A stretch of 64,000 nucleotides of DNA, taken from Acephala macrosclerotiorum. Lineage: Eukaryota; Ascomycota; Leotiomycetes; Helotiales; Mollisiaceae. Position 1 is the stretch's first letter; each line of letters starts with the position of its first letter. The notes under the pieces were generated by a model. It was not told the origin of the DNA and made no database searches. It saw only the letters and a list, made by a program, of their open reading frames with translations. Shown piece after piece: positions 24,807 through 36,710 of the stretch. Position numbers and translations under genes: made by a program. The DNA is taken from the NCBI GenBank assembly GCA_014904845.1, contig MU119261.1:70516-134515 (forward strand). The letters are read 5' to 3'.

Positions 24807-25147
24807 TTTGCTGGTAGATGAGGCTGATTCTCCCCCTCAGAGCTGTCCATGAGCAATAATAGCTGTACCTCCGCAGAGTTTCTAACCCTCGACGCTCATC
24901 AAGCTGTGAACCGTGATTCGTGATACCCTGTAGCGCATGCGTTTCTAAATGTGCCCGGTAAATGCCGATGTCGCGGTCCGGGAAGAACTTTGGAGCTCGC
25001 TAGATCAGAAAAAGCAAGTCTCGATTCTTGGTTATCCCGCGTTTAGCTATCGCAGCAAACCCTTCTTTCTCTCCCAAACCACCGCCTCCTCCGAACATAC
25101 TCTTGCATATTATCTGCGGAAGCATACCAGCTGCAGCATTGTTCAAG
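24807..25147. promoter_or_regulatory. Divergent promoter region of SEC5 and IDH1
   Basis: 341 bases between two start codons pointing away from each other. A CT-rich stretch (about 25055-25100) lies upstream of the IDH1 start, as is common in fungal core promoters. No other element is named. Confidence 0.45.
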
Positions 25148-26596
25148 ATGTTGGCAGTTCGTTCTTTCGCTCCTGCGCGCCAGCAGTGCCTGCGGACAGC
25201 AGCCCGCGCCTGGGCTCCCACTTCCGTCCAAGTGAGTACTTTCTGCCAGCTACTGCGACTTCACTTGGAGTTTACTCTTATTGACAATCGCTTCTACAGG
25301 CTCGACGCACATACGCGACCGATTTCTCGAAGAAGGACAAAGTTGCCAAGTTTCACGGACAAAAGGGTTCGGATGTACGGCTAAGCCTCCTTGCGATCCT
25401 GAGAATGGGCCATGATAGCTATCTACAACTTAGCAATGGACTCAATTAAGCTTGTGGAGGAAGCTTTCTGAGGTCACAGAGCTGACATTTGTTTAGGGAC
25501 TATATACCGTCAGTTTGATCGAGGGAGATGGCATTGGACCCGAGATCTCTCAGTCTGTGAAGGATATTTTTGCAGCAGCTGGGGTAGGGCATGATATTCT
25601 ACGGAGGAGAACAATATGCTAATATACAGCAAAGGCACCAATCAAGTGGGAACCAGTCGACGTCACCCCTACGCTGAAAGACGGAAAAACCACCATTCCT
25701 TCGGAGACGATTGAGAGCATCGAGAGGAACAAAGTAGCTCTCAAGGGACCTCTGGCTGTAGGCAAATATTCTCGACTCCTGCGAGCAGTTACTTATAATC
25801 ACAGACACCAATCGGTAAAGGCCATGTTTCTTTGAACTTAACCCTCCGACGAACTTTCAACCTCTTCGCCAACGTCCGACCCTGCCGTTCGATCGCCGGT
25901 TACAAGACCCCCTACGACAATGTCGACACAGTCCTGATCCGAGAGAACACTGAGGGAGAGTACTCCGGTATTGAGCACGTCGTTGTGGACGGTGTCGTGC
26001 AGAGCATCAAGCTTATCACAAGAGAAGCAAGTGAGCGTGTGCTCCGATTCGCATTCCAGTATGCCGAGGATGTTGGAAGACTAAAGGTCCGTGCTGTTCA
26101 CAAGGCTACCATCATGAAGATGAGTGATGGTCTTTTCTTGGGAACTGCCGAGCGTGTGTCCAAGGACTTTCCAAGCGTCGAATTCGACGCTGAACTTCTC
26201 GACAACACCTGCTTGAAGATTGTTACGGACCCTACCCCGTACAACGACAAGGTCTTGGTCATGCCTAACCTTTACGGTGACATTCTCTCAGATATGTGCG
26301 CTGGTCTCATCGGTGGTCTTGGTCTCACTCCCTCGGGCAACATTGGAGACGAATGTTCTATCTTCGAAGCTGTCCACGGTTCCGCACCCGATATCGCTGG
26401 AAAGGCTCTTGCCAACCCTACTGCCCTTCTTCTCAGCTCCATCATGATGTTGAGACATATGGAATTGAACGACCACGCCCAACGCATCGAAACTGCTATC
26501 TTTGATACCCTTGCGGAAGGAAAGTCGTTGACCGGAGATTTGGGCGGAAAAGCGAAAACACACGAATATGCCGGTGCTATCATCAAGCGTTTGTAG
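25148..26596 (+). CDS. IDH1: Isocitrate dehydrogenase [NAD] subunit 1, mitochondrial
   Basis: The regulatory-type subunit of the NAD-dependent isocitrate dehydrogenase of the citric acid cycle, in the mitochondrial matrix. Exon 1 ([20 protein letters not shown]) is a typical basic, Ser/Ala-rich import sequence. Four short introns break the first third; the last exon, from about 25806, is long. Motifs: '[20 protein letters not shown]', '[20 protein letters not shown]', '[17 protein letters not shown]' (substrate-binding region), '[20 protein letters not shown]' (family signature), '[20 protein letters not shown]'. It ends '[10 protein letters not shown]'. At about 385 residues the size is normal. 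One intron seems to use an AAG acceptor close to 25631, which I could not settle. Confidence 0.95.
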
Positions 26597-27151
26597 ATAT
26601 ACCCTCTAGCAGGAGATGTAGACTGTAAGATTCATAAATGCATGGTGTGATTTGACAGAAAGGCATGAACTTGGCGCTTTGGGGAGTTGGTGATCGCTAG
26701 CACACTTTACTATTCAGCGCTATACCGCTTCCCTTAGTATCCGAAGACTTTAGAGGGTTTGTGAGGATTCTGCAGCAACATCGAATTCTAGACAGCTTCG
26801 AACGTAAAGAGCATCTTCAGTTGATAATTATATATTGCTAGGTATCACGTGGAAGTGATTTTCTTATACTGCTGAGAGTGCTTTTATCCCTGTCGCGATG
26901 TCTCCACGTGTACAACGCATTCGACGAAAAAGCGTCATGTTTCGGACGCGAAGAAACCCCTCAACAAGCTATCTCTACTTTTCTCCAATAATCAATCCTA
27001 AAGACTGCAGCACCTAGGACGGTCTACCTAACTTCTCTCGATGTCTCCCGAAATTGAATCTTATCATATCCGTCTTTTCGCCCCTTGAACTACCAATCAC
27101 CCAGCCCCCTGGATGCTCTAGAGCCGCAACCTTGAACAAGACGCAGCAAGG
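26597..27151. other. Intergenic, IDH1 3' flank and phosphatase promoter
   Basis: 555 bases with no supported gene. A leftward frame at 27014-27334 overlaps the phosphatase start and has no features of a protein family, so I treat it as noise. Confidence 0.5.
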
Positions 27152-28895
27152 ATGGCCATGGAGTCGGCAACTGTAGCGGCCCTGGCCAGGAACCCCGCAA
27201 GGAATAAGGACAATAGAGCGAGTCTGCCCAGCCATAAATATGAAGCTATCCCATCCTCTGAGGATCAACCTCCGAGGGAGTCTCGTTACAGTATCGACTT
27301 GCCGGACGATCATCACATTCTCTTGGGAGAGCATCTGAAGCAGTTGCAGAAAAGAAATAAGAGGAGATTGATTATAACGACAATGGTTGCTTTTACTCTC
27401 TTTACATTTTTCTACCTGGCTATTTTGTACGTTGCTACTTTTCTTGTATTGTTCATGGACTAAGTGGTTGCTTCAATCGTCTCTTTTTCGCTGGGCAACT
27501 GAGAATCGGCCCCTCTACTTTGACGAAGACTGACACCCAAGCAGTAGTGGCAGCCATGGCCTTCCTACGAACGGCTCATGTGACACAGTGGACAGAGGAT
27601 ATATATGTGACCCCAAGATCTCTCACATCTGGGGTCAATACTCTCCTTACTACGAAGTCCCATCAGCAATCACTACCGATGTGCCTCAACAATGCCAGAT
27701 CACTTTTGTCAATATGCTCTCCCGCCACGGTGCTCGGAACCCCACTGCCTCAAAGACGGCCAAGTACGAGGCATTGGTAGACCGCATCCACGCTCAAGCC
27801 ACCTCTTATAGTAAAGATTTTGCTTTCATTGAGGACTATAATTACACTCTGGGAGCCGATGACCTCTCCGTCTTCGGCCAAAAGCAGATGGTCAACTCCG
27901 GCATCAAGTTCTACTACCGCTATCAAACCCTCGCCAGGAACATCACCCCTTTCGTCCGTTCCTCAGGCGGAAATCGAGTAGTTCAATCGGCTCAAAATTG
28001 GACACAAGGTTTCCACGCCACTCGTGCCAAAGACTCAAAAGCAAACTCCGACGATGGCTATCCCTATAACATCGTCACCATCAGCGAAGACACCGGAAGC
28101 AACAACACCCTCAACCACGGCCTCTGCACCTCCTTCGAAGACGGCTCTGACTCTGATATTGCGGACAGTGCACAGGCGACTTGGATCTCTATTTTCACAC
28201 CCAACATCACCGCTCGTCTCAACCTAAACCTCCCAGGTGTGAACTTCACTTCCTCCGATACGATCAGTTTCATGGATCTCTGCCCCTTCAATACCGTAGC
28301 CAACGATTTGGGAACCATTTCCCCATTCTGTGATCTCATCACCGAAGACGAATGGAAAGCATATGATTATTACCAATCCCTTGGAAAATACTACGGTTAC
28401 AGCTGGGGCAACCCTCTCGGAGCAACCCAAGGCGTCGGATTCACAAACGAGCTAATAGCTCGTATGACAGACACCACTGTTCACGACCATACATCCACCA
28501 ATTCCACACTCGACTCCAACCCCGCTACCTTCCCAATCGGCGGCAGAACACTCCTGTATGCGGATTTCAGCCACGATAATGACATGACGGCCATTTTCTC
28601 CGCGTTGGGGCTTTATAACGAAACCGCTCCGTTGTTAAATACGACGATCGAGAGTGTGCGAGAGACGAGGGGATATTCGGCTGCTTGGACGGTGCCGTTT
28701 GCTGCTAGAGCTTATTTTGAGAAGATGAGGTGTGTGGGGGCTGAGGAGGAGTTGGTTAGGGTTGTGGTCAATGATAGGGTATTGCCGTTGGAGATGTGCG
28801 GTGGGGATGGGGAGGGAAGGTGTAGGTTGAGTAGTTTTGTGAGGAGTTTGAGCTTTGCTAGGGAGGGGGGTGATTGGGATCAGTGCTTTGTGTGA
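27152..28895 (+). CDS. Histidine acid phosphatase, phytase-like, membrane-anchored
   Basis: It releases phosphate from phosphomonoesters, perhaps phytate, outside the cell or in the secretory lumen. Two exons: 27152-27426 and 27545-28895, joined by a GTACGT..GCAG intron that keeps the frame; 541 residues. The N-terminus is hydrophilic with a basic patch (KQLQKRNKRR) followed by one hydrophobic helix 'LIITTMVAFTLFTFFYLAIF'. That makes a type II signal anchor instead of the cleaved peptide of classical phytases. Then come 'NGSCDTVDRGYICDPKISHI', 'WGQYSPYYEV', the catalytic 'LSRHGARNPT' (RHGxRxP) and the proton-donor motif 'YADFSHDNDM'. Many N-x-S/T sites suggest glycosylation. The Cys pattern matches fungal phytases. 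Confidence 0.92.
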
Positions 28896-29404
28896 GGCTT
28901 TACTTAGAATAGATAGATACCCTTTTAATTCAGACAAGTTTGTGAGCAGAGGTGATACAAGTCCTTACTTAATCCAATGTCGCCCTCTGAATGTTCGTCC
29001 TCCTGACTGAGGTTAGGCAATTCTGCAGAAATTGTCAAATTAAGGTTACAGACTTCAAACGAATCAATACTGTTCTCGAGAGAATATAACTCGAGCTACC
29101 TTTTGGTTCCTTGCCACAGTTCATTTCCTGAGAGAATTGCATCCATCAAATCCTTGCCGAGCATTATTATGATCTTGTTTTTGACTTTCATTGCTTATCG
29201 TCTAGCTAACCGTGATTATAAATAACATAAGAGCCTGATCCAAGGCCTCGTCCAAACTCCATGGTATACGCCCCGAACATAATACAACCCCGCCCATCTA
29301 ATACTCTCGTCTGCCTGTTCATTTCGTGATTCCAGATATCCAAAATCCTCCTCTTTCATCCATTCCTCATGTCAATTTTCGTTCGCTGAACCTCATTAGG
29401 CCGC
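28896..29404. other. Convergent 3' flanks of the phosphatase and ROT1
   Basis: 509 bases between converging genes, with no gene or repeat that I can support. Confidence 0.5.
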
Positions 29405-30299
29405 TCATAATAGATACGCGGCACCGCCAAAGATCGTCATCCCAACGCCAGCCCACCATAGCATATTCAAGTCAATCTTATGCAGTAGTGGTTTCTCATG
29501 CCATTCCCGCTTGATATGCATCGCATTCTTATTCAGCGGCTCCTCCAACTCTTCTCCCAACCCAACAGTCCGCTTCGCCTTCTTTCCTGAAGCAGTGGCT
29601 GTTGTAGTCGGATTCATGGTGACGGTAGGAAGCATTTGAGGTGGTGAGTAGGCAAGGAACATCGGGTTCATTAGGGAGCCGTCGAATTGGTAGAGATCAA
29701 GACGGGTCATTTTTGTGTACGGGTCTGTGTAGACTTGGTATTTCTCGAAGGTTTCAGATTGGTTGTATCGTGTGTAGGTAGATGTGTCTCCAGCGCAAGG
29801 GTTGGATTGTAGTTGTCGGCCATCAACTGAAAAGGGGGTTAGGTCTAAGGAGCCGTCTGAGTTCTCGACGAAGGTGCCGTGTTGGAATTGCATGATTGCT
29901 TGTGGACATGATGGTTTCGTTGCTGTATGTTCATTAATATTTAATTCCCGGGTAATGTCGTGGTCTGCGTACGGTTTGAGACTGCTCTGTAGTATGCCTC
30001 CTCATAGTACCCATCGCTCGTGAAGGAATACGAGATCCCCGTATGACTTGGTTCAATGAAACTGTCATTCACAGGATTGTAGAAACCCTATATCCTCATA
30101 TCAGCCTCCCTACCATTCAATTGTCCTCGCTGCCAACTCCATCTCTCCTGTTCCAAGAATAGTAACATACCGGCCCTGTTAACACCTTCGCAGACTTCGT
30201 CGACCATGTCCCAACTAGTTGTGTGTTTATGGCGGAGGCAGAGGATGCAAGGCATGCGCCTGCGATCAGTAGCGACTGTAGAGAGAATGAGGTGGCCAT
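29405..30299 (-). CDS. ROT1: Rot1 homologue, ER membrane chaperone
   Basis: Rot1 is an essential ER glycoprotein in yeast that helps fold proteins needed for beta-1,6-glucan and cell-wall assembly. The start at 30299 ([20 protein letters not shown]) is a signal peptide, followed by '[20 protein letters not shown]'. Introns lead to '[20 protein letters not shown]', '[18 protein letters not shown]', and '[20 protein letters not shown]', then '[20 protein letters not shown]'. The C-terminal helix '[19 protein letters not shown]' is the family's tail anchor. The upstream in-frame ATG at 30362 would put the signal peptide inside the protein and is less likely. Length of about 250 residues is normal. 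Confidence 0.93.
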
Positions 30300-30627
30300 T
30301 GTTGTGGTCAAACGAATGTGTTGAATTGAGGTTGGAGGCAGATCAAGATTTGAGGATCGCAATCGCTAATGGCGGCACTAGCGCGGTGCTTCAACGCCAC
30401 CAAGCCACACCAGAAAATATCCTTGTCCGGTTCTCAGGTTTGGCATAAGACAACAGAGAAAAATAGGCAAGCCGTGGTAAGAATACGAGCAAACTTTTCT
30501 GATAGGAGGGGCCTGGGGAGAGCTTCGCTGAAAATTGGTCTCTAGAAACAGTTGGGCAAGGGCTGCTTCTAAGTCGCCTGATATGGGTGAGGAAAGCAAG
30601 CACCTGCAAGAAGGGTCATCAGGTGCA
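30300..30627. promoter_or_regulatory. Divergent promoter region of ROT1 and the 5-FTHF cyclo-ligase
   Basis: 328 bases between two divergent start codons. Nothing beyond ordinary upstream sequence is seen. Confidence 0.4.
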
Positions 30628-31411
30628 ATGGCTTCAGTGTTGAAATCTACAAAGAAGCAGCTTCGCACATTGATAAAGCAAAAACTCTCAGGCATTCCAG
30701 CAGAGTCCATTAATGCGCAGAGTAGGCTTGATAACCTAGGCCCTTCAAATTTTTACTGATGCAGCTTTAGGTGCTGCTATCTTCAAGAATGTCATAAGCT
30801 TGAAGCCTTACCAAGAAGCAAAGCGTATTGGCGTCTATCTGTCTATGCCTACAGGAGAAGTTCAGACAGATGCTATTGTTCGGCATGCCCTCAAGTCCGG
30901 CAAGCAAGTCTTCGTGCCATATCTCCACAAAGCTCGGAATCCACCACCTGATACCCCGCGCTCGGTGATGGACATGGTAGACCTTCGTTCTCTTTCGGAT
31001 TATGAATCATTGGAAAGAGACAGCTGGGGAATACCTACAATCAGTGCTGAAACAGTGGACCACAGAGAACATATAATAGAGGATTCGAACAAAGTAGAGG
31101 GGCTGGATTTGATCCTGATGCCTGGTGTGGCTTTTCAACTGGATGAATCTACTGGGTTCGTGAAACGCCTTGGTCACGGAAAAGGATTCTATGACTACTT
31201 CTTACACAGATATCGAGAAAGTCGAGAATCACAGGTGGAGGAGCCATCAAAAGATCCAGGAACAGATGTATTGTTGTATGGTTTGGGCCTGAAGGAGCAG
31301 TTCCTAGAAGCCACCATGGAAGAAGTGCCCATCGGAGAGCACGACAGCTTATTGCATGGTCTGGTGGTCGGTGATGGAGGACTGATCGAGGGTGCCACGA
31401 AAGGAGCATAG
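30628..31411 (+). CDS. FAU1: 5-formyltetrahydrofolate cyclo-ligase (methenyl-THF synthetase)
   Basis: It converts 5-formyl-THF to 5,10-methenyl-THF with ATP, recycling folate for one-carbon metabolism. The start at 30628 (MASVLKSTKKQLRTLIKQKL) matches the usual basic N-terminal helix. A 49-base intron (30722-30770, GTAGGC..CTTTAG) brings 'INAQ' onto 'SAAIFKNVISLKPYQEAKRI' in frame, which is the expected family sequence. Then 'VYLSMPTGEVQTDAIV', 'GLDLILMPGVAFQ' and the ATP-binding 'RLGHGKGFYDYFLHRY' follow. A longer start at 30580 (MGEESK) is possible but adds unconserved residues. Size (about 244 residues) is normal for fungi. Confidence 0.94.
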
Positions 31412-31529
31412 AATTCGAGGTTGCTGAATCAGAAGACCTTCCAAACTCCATCACCGATGATATCGCAAGAATCTTGGTAATTTTTCGACTTTTGAAGTCC
31501 CGTATCCGCATAACGCCCATGGATATCCC

Positions 31530-31922
31530 TTAACCGTTCAGACTCTGGATCAACGACACATTGTCTCCCTTCAACAAAATTTGACCTGCGCGCCAGATTA
31601 GCCAGAATCCTCTCCCTGCTACCCAAGCTTTACGTACCCAATTGTCTCCTGCTCTCTTCCTTATCCTTCGTAGCTTGCTTCACCTCTACAGCATCATCAA
31701 TCACCAGATTCATGAATTCGTCAAAACCCTAGATAGCCTCGTCAGCAGCGGCCCCACATACATCTGCAAAAGAATGCTAACTCTGATTCTTCCCTCAATT
31801 CTGATCGCCAACTGTTCGTAGAGCCATATCTGAACCGTAGAGTGTTGTTGAAGGAGCTTGAAGATGAAGTTGATTGGTGGGAGCAGGACTTTGCGCCCGC
31901 CTCCTCCGCCGCCTCTGTTCAT
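31530..31922 (-). CDS. SME1: Small nuclear ribonucleoprotein E (SmE)
   Basis: One of the seven Sm proteins that ring the U snRNAs of the spliceosome. Three exons: 31922 to about 31790 ('KVLLPPINFIFKLLQQHSTV', 'QIWLYEQLAIRIEGRIR', the Sm1 motif), a middle exon ('GFDEFMNLVIDDAVEVKQAT', still Sm1, then a charged loop), and a last exon ('GQILLKGDNVSLIQSLNG', the Sm2 motif) ending TAA at 31530. Both introns keep the frame. About 93 residues, as in other species. Its 3' end converges on the 5-FTHF cyclo-ligase, with only 118 bases between stops. Confidence 0.96.
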
Positions 31923-32314
31923 CTTAACTCTTGTTGTTTGGTGAAGGTCTGAGATTCAGGCGACCACTCGGCTTTACAGGACAGGTTCGTGGGAAGTACG
32001 TTGACGTTGTTGTCGCGCTGCTTGAGAATATGCAAAATTTCCTTGGGGTCGCGTTTTGAACGGGCAAGGCTGAAGCCGCTGTCCGCCTAGCTCGCTAGAG
32101 ACTTATTTCACGGGCTGCTCTCTCTCCTCCTCTTCAAAACTTCAAAAACAAACAAGATACCCTTCCATTTTGCCAACTCTTTCTCGTTCTTTACCAAATA
32201 TTTTCAACACGCTCCGGAGGATATTTCTGGCGATTATCTGCACTTCTATTGCATGCGTCGTTGAGCGCGCCGGACTCGAACCCTAAATCTGCCCCTCCAC
32301 CACAAATGGTAGTC
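31923..32314. promoter_or_regulatory. Divergent promoter region of SME1 and MTR10
   Basis: About 390 bases between the SmE start and the karyopherin start. CT-rich runs at about 32110-32180 lie upstream of MTR10, typical of fungal promoters. In-frame ATGs at 32249 and 32306 could serve as alternative starts. Confidence 0.45.
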
Positions 32315-35300
32315 ATGGCTACAAATGGCAGTGGTCCCACGGGAGCTTTCGCGCCTGTGCTGAGTGCTATGTCGACTATGCGCGTTGGACAGAGGGAACA
32401 GAAGAAGGCAGCACATCAGTATTTGGAGAGCTTCCAGAAATCAGTAGGTCTTCGGAATTCTTGTTGCGCCATAGGGGGTGGTATCGTGAGGCTCACCGAT
32501 TTCGCAGGCGGAAGCATGGCAGATCACCATCGGCATCTTGGGCTCCCAAGCAGACCCCGAGGCCAAGTTATTCGCGGCTACGACATTGAGGGGAAAGGTA
32601 GATACATCAGAGGTGCCATTGAGGAACAGCAGGCTAAGGATATAGATCACTTACGATGTCGGCCAAATACCAGCAGACGCACTTCCTGCCCTACGAAATC
32701 AGGTCTTAGAACTCCTGAAATCTTTCGCGACTGGGCCACGACCAATACGAATCCAGCTATGTGTGTGCTTGGCTATTTTGGCAATACAAATGACGGGTTG
32801 GAAGGATGTGGTACCAATGGTTGTTTCGACATTGGGCAACGATGCCGACAGCCACGCCTGCATTTTAGACTTCCTGAAAGTCCTTCCCGAAGAGGTCACC
32901 GAAGGCCGCAAGATCAATTTGACAGTATGTGGGCCGAAATACACCATCCTGCGAGCACCTACGACGTTGGTGGGGCGAGAGAATACCTGTATCAGAGTCT
33001 AATGCGTCGATTAGGAAGATGAGCTGCAACAGAGAACACAGGAACTACTAGGGGACAATGCTACTCTGGTTGTACAACTATTGATCAGCTATGCCCAGTC
33101 ATCAGGTATGAGAACGACAGCTATTGAAGGACGAGGCTGACAAGCACATCTAGAATCCGCTGCGACAAACCCGCAGCTTCTCGAAGTCATCACATCCTGG
33201 CTACGCGAAGTGCCAGTTGCCGATGTTGTGAGCTCCCCACTCTTGAATGTCATGTTCAGCGCCTTGGACAACGACCGGTCATTTGAGGCGGCGACAGACT
33301 GTCTTTGTGCAATTTTCAAGGAGACACGTGAGGTCGACGAATATGTATCTACAATCCAGGTCCTCCTACCTCGAGTTGTTGCATTGCGACCTCGGATTGC
33401 CCAGGCACAACAAGCAGAAGATGCGGAAGCCTTTAAAGGAATCACTCGCATTTTCGCAGAAGCAGGAGAGGCCTGGGTTGTCCTCATTGCCCGGGAGCCA
33501 GTTGGATTCCGACCACTTGTGGAAGCCGTCTTGGAGTGTGCTGCCAGAGATATGGATAGAGAGGCCATCGCGCTTACCTTCATCTTCTGGTATGAGCTAA
33601 AGCTGTACTTGATTCTGGAGAAGTATATCGAGGCTCGAATGCAATACGTCGATATATACTCGAAGCTAGTCGACGTAATGCTTAAGCAGCTCGAATATCC
33701 CACCCCGGATGGAAACGAATCGGATTTGTTCGATGGAGACCGGGAGGCCGAAGAGAAGTTCCGCGAATTCCGACATCACATGGGCGATGTTCTCAAGGAT
33801 TGCTGCGAAATCATGGGTGTTACACAATGCTTGTCAAAGGTCCTTGATGCAATCAAGACCTGGATGGGCAAACATGCAAGCCAAGCAACCGCAACCTCTG
33901 TCCCTTTCTGGCAGCAACTTGAGGCACCTCTATTCAGTATGAGGGCGATGGGCAGAATGGTTGACAAGGATGAGGACATAATTTTGCCACAGATCATGCC
34001 ATTGCTTGTCCAGATTCCTCCTCACGAGAAGCTCCGCTTTGCCACGATCATGGTTCTTGGAAGATACACTGAGTGGACTTCGAATCATCCGGAACTCTTG
34101 GAGCCTCAATTTACCTACATTGTTGGGTCATTCGAGACAGATTCTAAGGAGATTATCAGAGCTGCCGCGATGTCCATGAAGTTCTTCTGCACAGATTGCA
34201 AACACTTGCTCAGTGGTCAGGTTGTGCAACTCCAACGTTTCTATGACCAAACGCTTGACAAGTTGCCGAATGTTAGTCAAGAGGAGTTGACTGAAGGAGT
34301 TGCTTCTGTCGTTGCAGTCCAGCCATCAGACCAGATACTCGGTCTTCTAAAGATGTACTGTGATCCACTAATGACTAGATTGATGGCGCTTGCGAATCGA
34401 GCTACAGATGATGATGGCAAGTTAGCAGTTGCAGGTAAGACTATCATTCTGATACTCTCTAATGTGCCATTGCTAATAGTTTAGATCACTTGCAATTGAT
34501 CACTACCTTTATCCAGATCGTCACACCCTACGTCGAGCCAGGGCACGAGAATCCCGCTGTTCAGTACTGCCAGGAAATCTTCCCCATTCTGGCGACTATC
34601 CTGGAAAATTTCATCGATTTCACTCCAATCTGTGAGAGAATCTGCCGCAACTGGCGATATATGATCATCTCATACCGCACGGCTATGGCTCCACTCCTTC
34701 CTCAGATGGCGAACAAACTTGCCAACGGTTTCGCAACCTCAAAGCAAGGCTGTTTCCTTTGGGTCACAAGTGCTATTCTGCGCGAGTTCTCTGAGGACCG
34801 AGAGCATGTCGACGAGCAGACCACGGAAGCCATTTATTCATTTTTCGAAGCTCAATCTACCAACATGCTGAGGATGATGAGCGATCTGCCTCCTCAAGAC
34901 CTACCAGACGTCATCGAGGACTTCTATCGCCTACTTTTAGATGCTCTACTCTATTATCCTCATAAGCTGATCCGCTCAGATCTCTTCTCTCCTATCTTCC
35001 AAGCAGCTGTATCTGCTCTCGCACTCGAGCAACGAGATCCGCTCAATGCGACTCTTCACTATATAAGAGACGTCATTGGCTATGGCGGCGATAACCCTCC
35101 TAGTTCTAGCAACAGCCCGAATCCAGCTGACATCAAGCACGCTGTCCAACAATTGCTCTTCGCGAATGGAGAAATGCTGGTGAAGCAGATCTTGGCTGGC
35201 ATGATGATCACCTTCCCTGACGATTGCTTTACCGACGGCAGCGGCGCCCTCCTTGGCCTCTTCGAGCTTATGCCACAACAGACAGGCGAATGGGTCGACA

Positions 35301-35515
35301 AGACGGTCCGTATGCTACCTGCAGGCACCGTTAGCGAAACCGAGATCAATCGCCTTATGACAGGCATTCGAGAACGTCTCGCACGTGGAACCGATGGCCT
35401 CCGCAAGGTTCGCAGTCTTCTACAAGATTTTACTAACAGCTATCGGAGACGATACGTGGCTCCTAGAGACGGACTGGGCAGGCTCGAGGCCGAGCGCTTC
35501 CATTTCAACGCTTGA
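32315..35515 (+). CDS. MTR10: Nuclear import receptor Mtr10 / transportin-3 type karyopherin
   Basis: An importin-beta family receptor that carries SR-type RNA-binding proteins into the nucleus and tRNAs in yeast. The start chosen (MATNGSGPTGAFAPVLSAM) fits fungal homologues. Introns at about 32444-32508, 32599-32650, 32926-33015, 33103-33153 and 34435-34484 were placed by frame, giving for example 'EAWQITIGILGSQADPEAKL', 'YDVGQIPADALPALRNQ' and 'RIQLCVCLAILAIQMTGWKD'. The long exons are HEAT-repeat helices throughout ('DVVSSPLLNVMFSALDND', 'FWQQLEAPLFSMRAMGRMV', 'ENFIDFTPICERICRNWRYM'). It ends 'LGRLEAERFHFNA'. About 970 residues, the normal size. Confidence 0.94.
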
Positions 35516-36053
35516 TCTTCCTTTGCTTTTGCTTTTACTTTCTTTTGGTCTTGCATGGCATAGCGGGTGGATGGGTCTATTTTCATATTGAGCGGCTAGA
35601 GCAAGATTCAATCATGTGGATGGGTGGGCAGCGACAATCGATCTGATAGGGAGGGATTGTGATAGTATGGGTAGGCTGGAGTTTGGGCGATCGTGAAGAA
35701 ATATGGCATGGAATGCATGCTTGGTAGATGGAATAAGCTAGGAAAAGTGTCTGGGTCAAATGGACCATTGGTGGATGATATTGGGATGGCATGGGGGATA
35801 ATATCGAGGGTTGAATGGAGGCCACATCGCTTGCGTGCAATGCAATGGATTTGAATGAATGATGGATGTGGGATCAATTGTCTGGAGTAGAGGTCTTGTA
35901 TGAGCAAGCGAGCCGTAATGCGATGTTGTTGGAGGTACATAGGGGTGGATCAGATCAGACGTCACATCACGGTCGACTCATTGTGGGGTAGCTGAGATAT
36001 CGAATGAAAGCTTCTCCATCATTCTCCCCTTGTGCCTGTGATGTCTCGTTCTC
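35516..36053. other. MTR10 3' flank, no gene seen
   Basis: Convergent intergenic sequence rich in G and T on the plus strand. Leftward frames at 35583-35965 are rich in His, Pro and Ser, with no family features, so I regard them as shadows of composition. Confidence 0.45.
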
Positions 36054-36412
36054 AATGTCTGTCTTTGCCTTCTGATGTGCTTTTAAGAAGATTTTAACTT
36101 AATGTCTGTCTTGAATTCCTCATAAAAGGCATAGTGAAAGGCAATCCAAATGTTTGTTTTGGTTTCTTGGTACATTAATTAAGAAATAGTCTTCACAATG
36201 TCCGTCCTTTCTATGGAATAGACTCTTTTAGAAATTGAGATACAAATGTCTGTCCATAGGATAATATGAACCCCCTGGAAAGGCGCAATCCCAATTTCTG
36301 TCCTTGAGTTTTGATAAGAAACCTAGTCTCAAATGTCCATCATCTGCATTCAACGAATCTACTAGAAAATTCAATGTTTGTATCACGTGTGTCAAATGCA
36401 AGTATATTCAAT
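36054..36412. repeat. Decayed minisatellite, about 48-base period, about eight units
   Basis: The word AATGTCTGTC or a close variant starts at 36054, 36101, 36149, 36197, 36245, 36293, 36332 and 36373. Spacing is 47, 48, 48, 48, 48, 39 and 41 bases. Between the words the units have diverged strongly (often T-rich, then an A/G-rich part). It lies between the 3' ends of MTR10 and the regulator, outside coding sequence. Confidence 0.65.
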
Positions 36413-36430
36413 GAAAATAATTTCATTGAA
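36407..36430. repeat. Perfect 10-bp palindrome with a 4-base loop
   Basis: TTCAATGAAA at 36407-36416 and TTTCATTGAA at 36421-36430 pair perfectly around ATAA. It directly follows the last unit of the minisatellite and could be a hairpin at the 3' end of a transcript. Beyond it, the 14-mer GTAAAAGCACCGCG occurs twice (near 36507 and 36608). Confidence 0.6.
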
Positions 36431-36710
36431 AAATCAGGCAGAAATGCAGCATCGCAACTAATGTACATGTGCCGTAAGCCGGGCAGGCAAAACAAATGCA
36501 AATTTTGTAAAAGCACCGCGAAACTCCCTCCCCTTTTGGTTCATTGATATCATCGTGTTGTCGCCATCCCATAAACTCCATTCCCAAATGCATCAATCGT
36601 TGATTTGTGTAAAAGCACCGCGTTTGAGTATGTACAACGCACTGCATCGCCCGTATGTACCGTCCCAATGCACCGCCTGAAAACAATGCGTAACGCCTGA
36701 AAGAATTGAT

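Noticed and set aside
32255..32300. tRNA-like 'ggactcgaaccc' (reverse complement of a T-arm) near the MTR10 start
   Set aside because: The flanking bases do not form the T stem or acceptor stem, and it lies in the MTR10 leader. It is a chance match.
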